From Streptomyces sp. NBC_01262 (GTDB taxonomy: Bacteria; Actinomycetota; Actinomycetes; Streptomycetales; Streptomycetaceae), in contig NZ_CP108462.1 of NCBI RefSeq assembly GCF_036226365.1, positions 8,228,001 through 8,292,000 of the forward strand: a DNA stretch of 64,000 nt. The letters run 5' to 3'. The notes under the pieces are model-generated. The model was not told the DNA's origin. It did not search any database and saw nothing but the letters and a program-made list of their open reading frames with translations. Shown piece after piece: positions 61,882-64,000 of the stretch; within the stretch, counting starts at the first letter, position 1, and each line of letters starts with the position of its first letter. The translations under genes were made by a program, and so were the position numbers.

Positions 61882-63722
61882 GAGACTCCCGCCTGCGGGC
61901 CGTAGGCGGTCAGGAAGCGGTCGCGGAAGGAACTCATCTTCCACACCGGGGCGTTGTGGGCGGGCTGGAGGCCGTCCGTCCAGTTCCAGCTGTCGATCCG
62001 CTTGAGGACGGCCGGGTCGTGGGCGACGATCGTGACGGGGACGTCCCGGCTGGCGTGGGTGCCCGAGACCGTGGTGTTGGGCTGGTGGTCGCCGAGGAAG
62101 ACCAGCACGGTGTTCTTGTCGCCGTACTTCGTCACGTAGTCGATGAGGTTGCTCACCGAGTACTCGATGGACTGGCCGTACGCGGCCTGCACGTCCTTGG
62201 CGTGCTGCCACACCTTCACCGGGTCCGCGCCCGCCTGCCGGATGGCGTTGAAGACGGTGCCGTCACCGATCTGGTCCCAGCCGATCGTCCGGGGGAGAGG
62301 GGCCCAGGGGTTGTGGCTGGAGGTGAGGATCATCATCGACATCAGCGGCTTGTCCTGCTTCTTGCCGGCCTCCAGTCGCTGGTACGCCTCCAGGGTGTAC
62401 TGGTCGGGCATGGTCGACCAGCTGAACTTCGGGCCCTGGTAGCCGAGTTGCGAGGCGTTGTAGATCTTGTCGAGGTCGTAGAACTTTCCCTCCGGCCAGG
62501 CCCGCTGAACGCCCGGCATGATGCCGACCGTCCGCCAGGCGCCGGTCTTGGCGAAGGCACCGGTGAGGGACATGCGGTCGCTTCCGGTGATGGTGTTGTA
62601 GCGCTGCTGGTTGTTGATCCACAGGCCCGACATGAAGGTGGAGTGGCCCAGCCAGCTTCCGGCGCCGTATGTCGACGAGGTGAGCCAGCCGCTCTTGGAG
62701 GCGAAACCGGCCGCGTTGAGCTGCTTGGTGCCGGCGGCGAGCGCCGCGTCGACCCCCGGGGCCTCCACCGGGTCCTCGATGGCGCTGCGGCCGTAGCTCT
62801 CGATGAAGGTGAAGATGACGTTCTTGCCGCGCAGCCCGGTGAGCAGCTGGTCGGACGGGGTGTCGGCGAACTTGTCGACGGCGGCCTGCTTGGCGAACAC
62901 CACATCGTCCCGGCGGGTCTGGTTCACCTGGTCCACCCGGCTCCTGACGGCCGAGGTGGCGCTCCGTGAGGCGACGGGCGCACCGGCGATCTGCAGGCCG
63001 AGCGTGGCGCACACGATCCAGGCCGTCCCGGCCACCAGGGCGCCCCGGTTGGCCCTGACGCGGTGGCGTACCAGGACATTGCTCAGGCGGACGACCGCCA
63101 GCGCCATCACGGTGGGCACGGCCAGGACGAGCAGCACGGCCACGACGGCGACGCCGATCGCCGCGACCTGGCCGATCGAGTCCTTCAGGAAGGACTCGGC
63201 GTCGCTGAACAGCATCCAGTCGAGCATCGGGTTGAAGCGCCGGTCGAGTTGTGAGTAATAGCCCATGTCCACGGCGTTGAGGATGGCCGTCAGGCCGATG
63301 ACCACCCCGCCGAGCGCCGCCGCCACCCGCCGGAGCCTCGGCGGCAGCACGAGCAGCAGCGCGGCGCCGAGCACCGCCTCCGCGGGTATGCGTATGAACC
63401 TGCCGGGAGTGAGAAGCGGGAGCTGGTTCGGCATCAGCAGGGCGAAGTACACCAGCACGGCGGCCAGTCCGGTCGTTCCCCACGACACGGCCCGCGCGGT
63501 GGACGGGTACCTCTCGCGCCAGCCGCGCCAGATCTGCCAACGCCGCCTGTCCTTGGCGGCGGGGGCGGCCGGGGTGTCCGGACTGTCCGGACTATCCGGA
63601 CCGTCCGGCGTCGGGTTCGTCTCCGCCTCCGCCGCTGCCTCCGGCTCCGTGGCTGCCGTGGCTGTCTCTGCTGAGTCCGTGTCCGTGTTCAACCCGAAGG
63701 TCCTTCCGTGCAAAAAGCCCAT
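61878..63722 (-). CDS. LtaS-type membrane sulfatase
   Basis: This 614-residue protein has an acidic, Pro/Ser/Asp-rich cytoplasmic start (about 15-60, with PDSPD repeats), about four or five membrane segments (to about 270) and an outside sulfatase-fold domain: VIFTFIESYGRSAIEDP, STYGAGSWLGHSTFMSGL, VLVFLGDHQPNTTVSG. Such enzymes transfer glycerol phosphate or phosphoethanolamine, or cleave phosphodiesters. The start is uncertain: ATG at 63722 is used, while TTG at 63692 has the better site GGAAGGACC. It ends convergently against the glycosyltransferase, overlapping by four bases. Confidence 0.8.
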   Translation of the reverse strand: MGFLHGRTFGLNTDTDSAETATAATEPEAAAEAETNPTPDGPDSPDSPDTPAAPAAKDRRRWQIWRGWRERYPSTARAVSWGTTGLAAVLVYFALLMPNQLPLLTPGRFIRIPAEAVLGAALLLVLPPRLRRVAAALGGVVIGLTAILNAVDMGYYSQLDRRFNPMLDWMLFSDAESFLKDSIGQVAAIGVAVVAVLLVLAVPTVMALAVVRLSNVLVRHRVRANRGALVAGTAWIVCATLGLQIAGAPVASRSATSAVRSRVDQVNQTRRDDVVFAKQAAVDKFADTPSDQLLTGLRGKNVIFTFIESYGRSAIEDPVEAPGVDAALAAGTKQLNAAGFASKSGWLTSSTYGAGSWLGHSTFMSGLWINNQQRYNTITGSDRMSLTGAFAKTGAWRTVGIMPGVQRAWPEGKFYDLDKIYNASQLGYQGPKFSWSTMPDQYTLEAYQRLEAGKKQDKPLMSMMILTSSHNPWAPLPRTIGWDQIGDGTVFNAIRQAGADPVKVWQHAKDVQAAYGQSIEYSVSNLIDYVTKYGDKNTVLVFLGDHQPNTTVSGTHASRDVPVTIVAHDPAVLKRIDSWNWTDGLQPAHNAPVWKMSSFRDRFLTAYGPQAGVS

Positions 63723-63863
63723 TGGTCCGCACTCACGCCTACGGCTCTCCGGCGGATTCGGTTCACACACTGCCAGCTCAGCCGGGTAAAGGTCAGGTCA
63801 GGAAAAGAGCCGCCATAAGAACTGCCTGTGCATGACAATGATGAAAACGGGAGGGAACGAGCT

Positions 63864-64000
63864 ATGACCGGCGTCGGCACCACCTTCTACGGCCCCGCGA
63901 GCTGGGAAGGGCCGCCGCGCCGCCACGGCCCCGTCGCCCGGGTCGCCGCGCTGTCCGATGTGCACGGCAACATCCCGGCGTTGGAGGCCGTGCTGGCCGA
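63864..64000 (+). CDS. Metallophosphoesterase (3' end outside window)
   Basis: The first 45 residues include VARVAALSDVHGNIPALEAV, the DxH and first GNxxAL block of YfcE/MJ0936-type phosphodiesterases. GGGAGGGAACG precedes the ATG. It diverges from the sulfatase gene with about 140 bp between them. Confidence 0.85.
   Translation, partial: MTGVGTTFYGPASWEGPPRRHGPVARVAALSDVHGNIPALEAVLA

Overview
The window reads as chromosomal DNA of a Streptomyces species or close relative. Codon third positions are overwhelmingly G or C, GTG starts are common, and genus markers are present: a short and a long chaplin side by side, the mycothiol ligase MshC with its usual neighbours, DUF5703, DUF3090, DUF2690 and PAC2 proteins, and Tat-dependent secreted enzymes. 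I recognise no replication origin, rRNA operon or CRISPR array.

Left part (1-20.3 kb), accessory metabolism. A tricarballylate-type operon (TcuA, TcuB, a ThDP enzyme, an MmgE/PrpD protein) runs into an MFS exporter and TetR pair with a perfect operator palindrome. An HxlR regulator fused to a peroxiredoxin-like domain diverges from an enolase. A seven-gene cluster follows: Rieske oxygenase, its reductase, an ABC importer and a CMP/guanine-deaminase-type enzyme. Then come a Tat-exported PHP phosphoesterase with a 12-histidine leader, an unknown coupled gene, and a SnoaL-like/XRE divergent pair.

Middle left (20.3-29.5 kb), a patchwork. It holds a PNPOx-like protein, an IS5-type transposase stub, a DUF2690 secreted protein, a histidine kinase whose response regulator survives only as a start, an MFS/MarR pair with a two-site operator, and decayed cupin, MerR and TusA genes. 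A CmtR-controlled metal operon (ArsR-type sensor, CDF efflux protein with a Cys-rich tail, thioredoxin-like protein, methyltransferase) follows. The patchwork is bounded by a 17-bp direct repeat and ends at tRNA-Leu(GAG), which suggests a rearranged island.

Middle right (29.6-48.7 kb), conserved Streptomyces core. It contains an M20 peptidase, the chaplins, DUF5703, a RecD2-like protein without a Walker A motif, an aldo/keto reductase, an F420-type luciferase-like oxidoreductase, a ferritin-like protein, CorA, the histidine phosphatase/DUF3090/SCO1664/MshC/PAC2 block, a FadR-type regulator, a GNAT protein and membrane proteins of unknown function.

Right end (48.7-64 kb). A Tat-exported PhoD with a candidate PHO box is followed by a complete aerobic CO dehydrogenase locus: LysR, CoxG and XdhC on one strand, and CoxM, CoxS, CoxL, an XdhC-YHS protein, CoxD and CoxE on the other. 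CoxL carries the AYxCSFR loop of form I (Mo-Cu) enzymes, so respiration of trace CO is a reasonable inference. A GT39-like glycosyltransferase, an LtaS-type sulfatase and the start of a metallophosphoesterase close the window.
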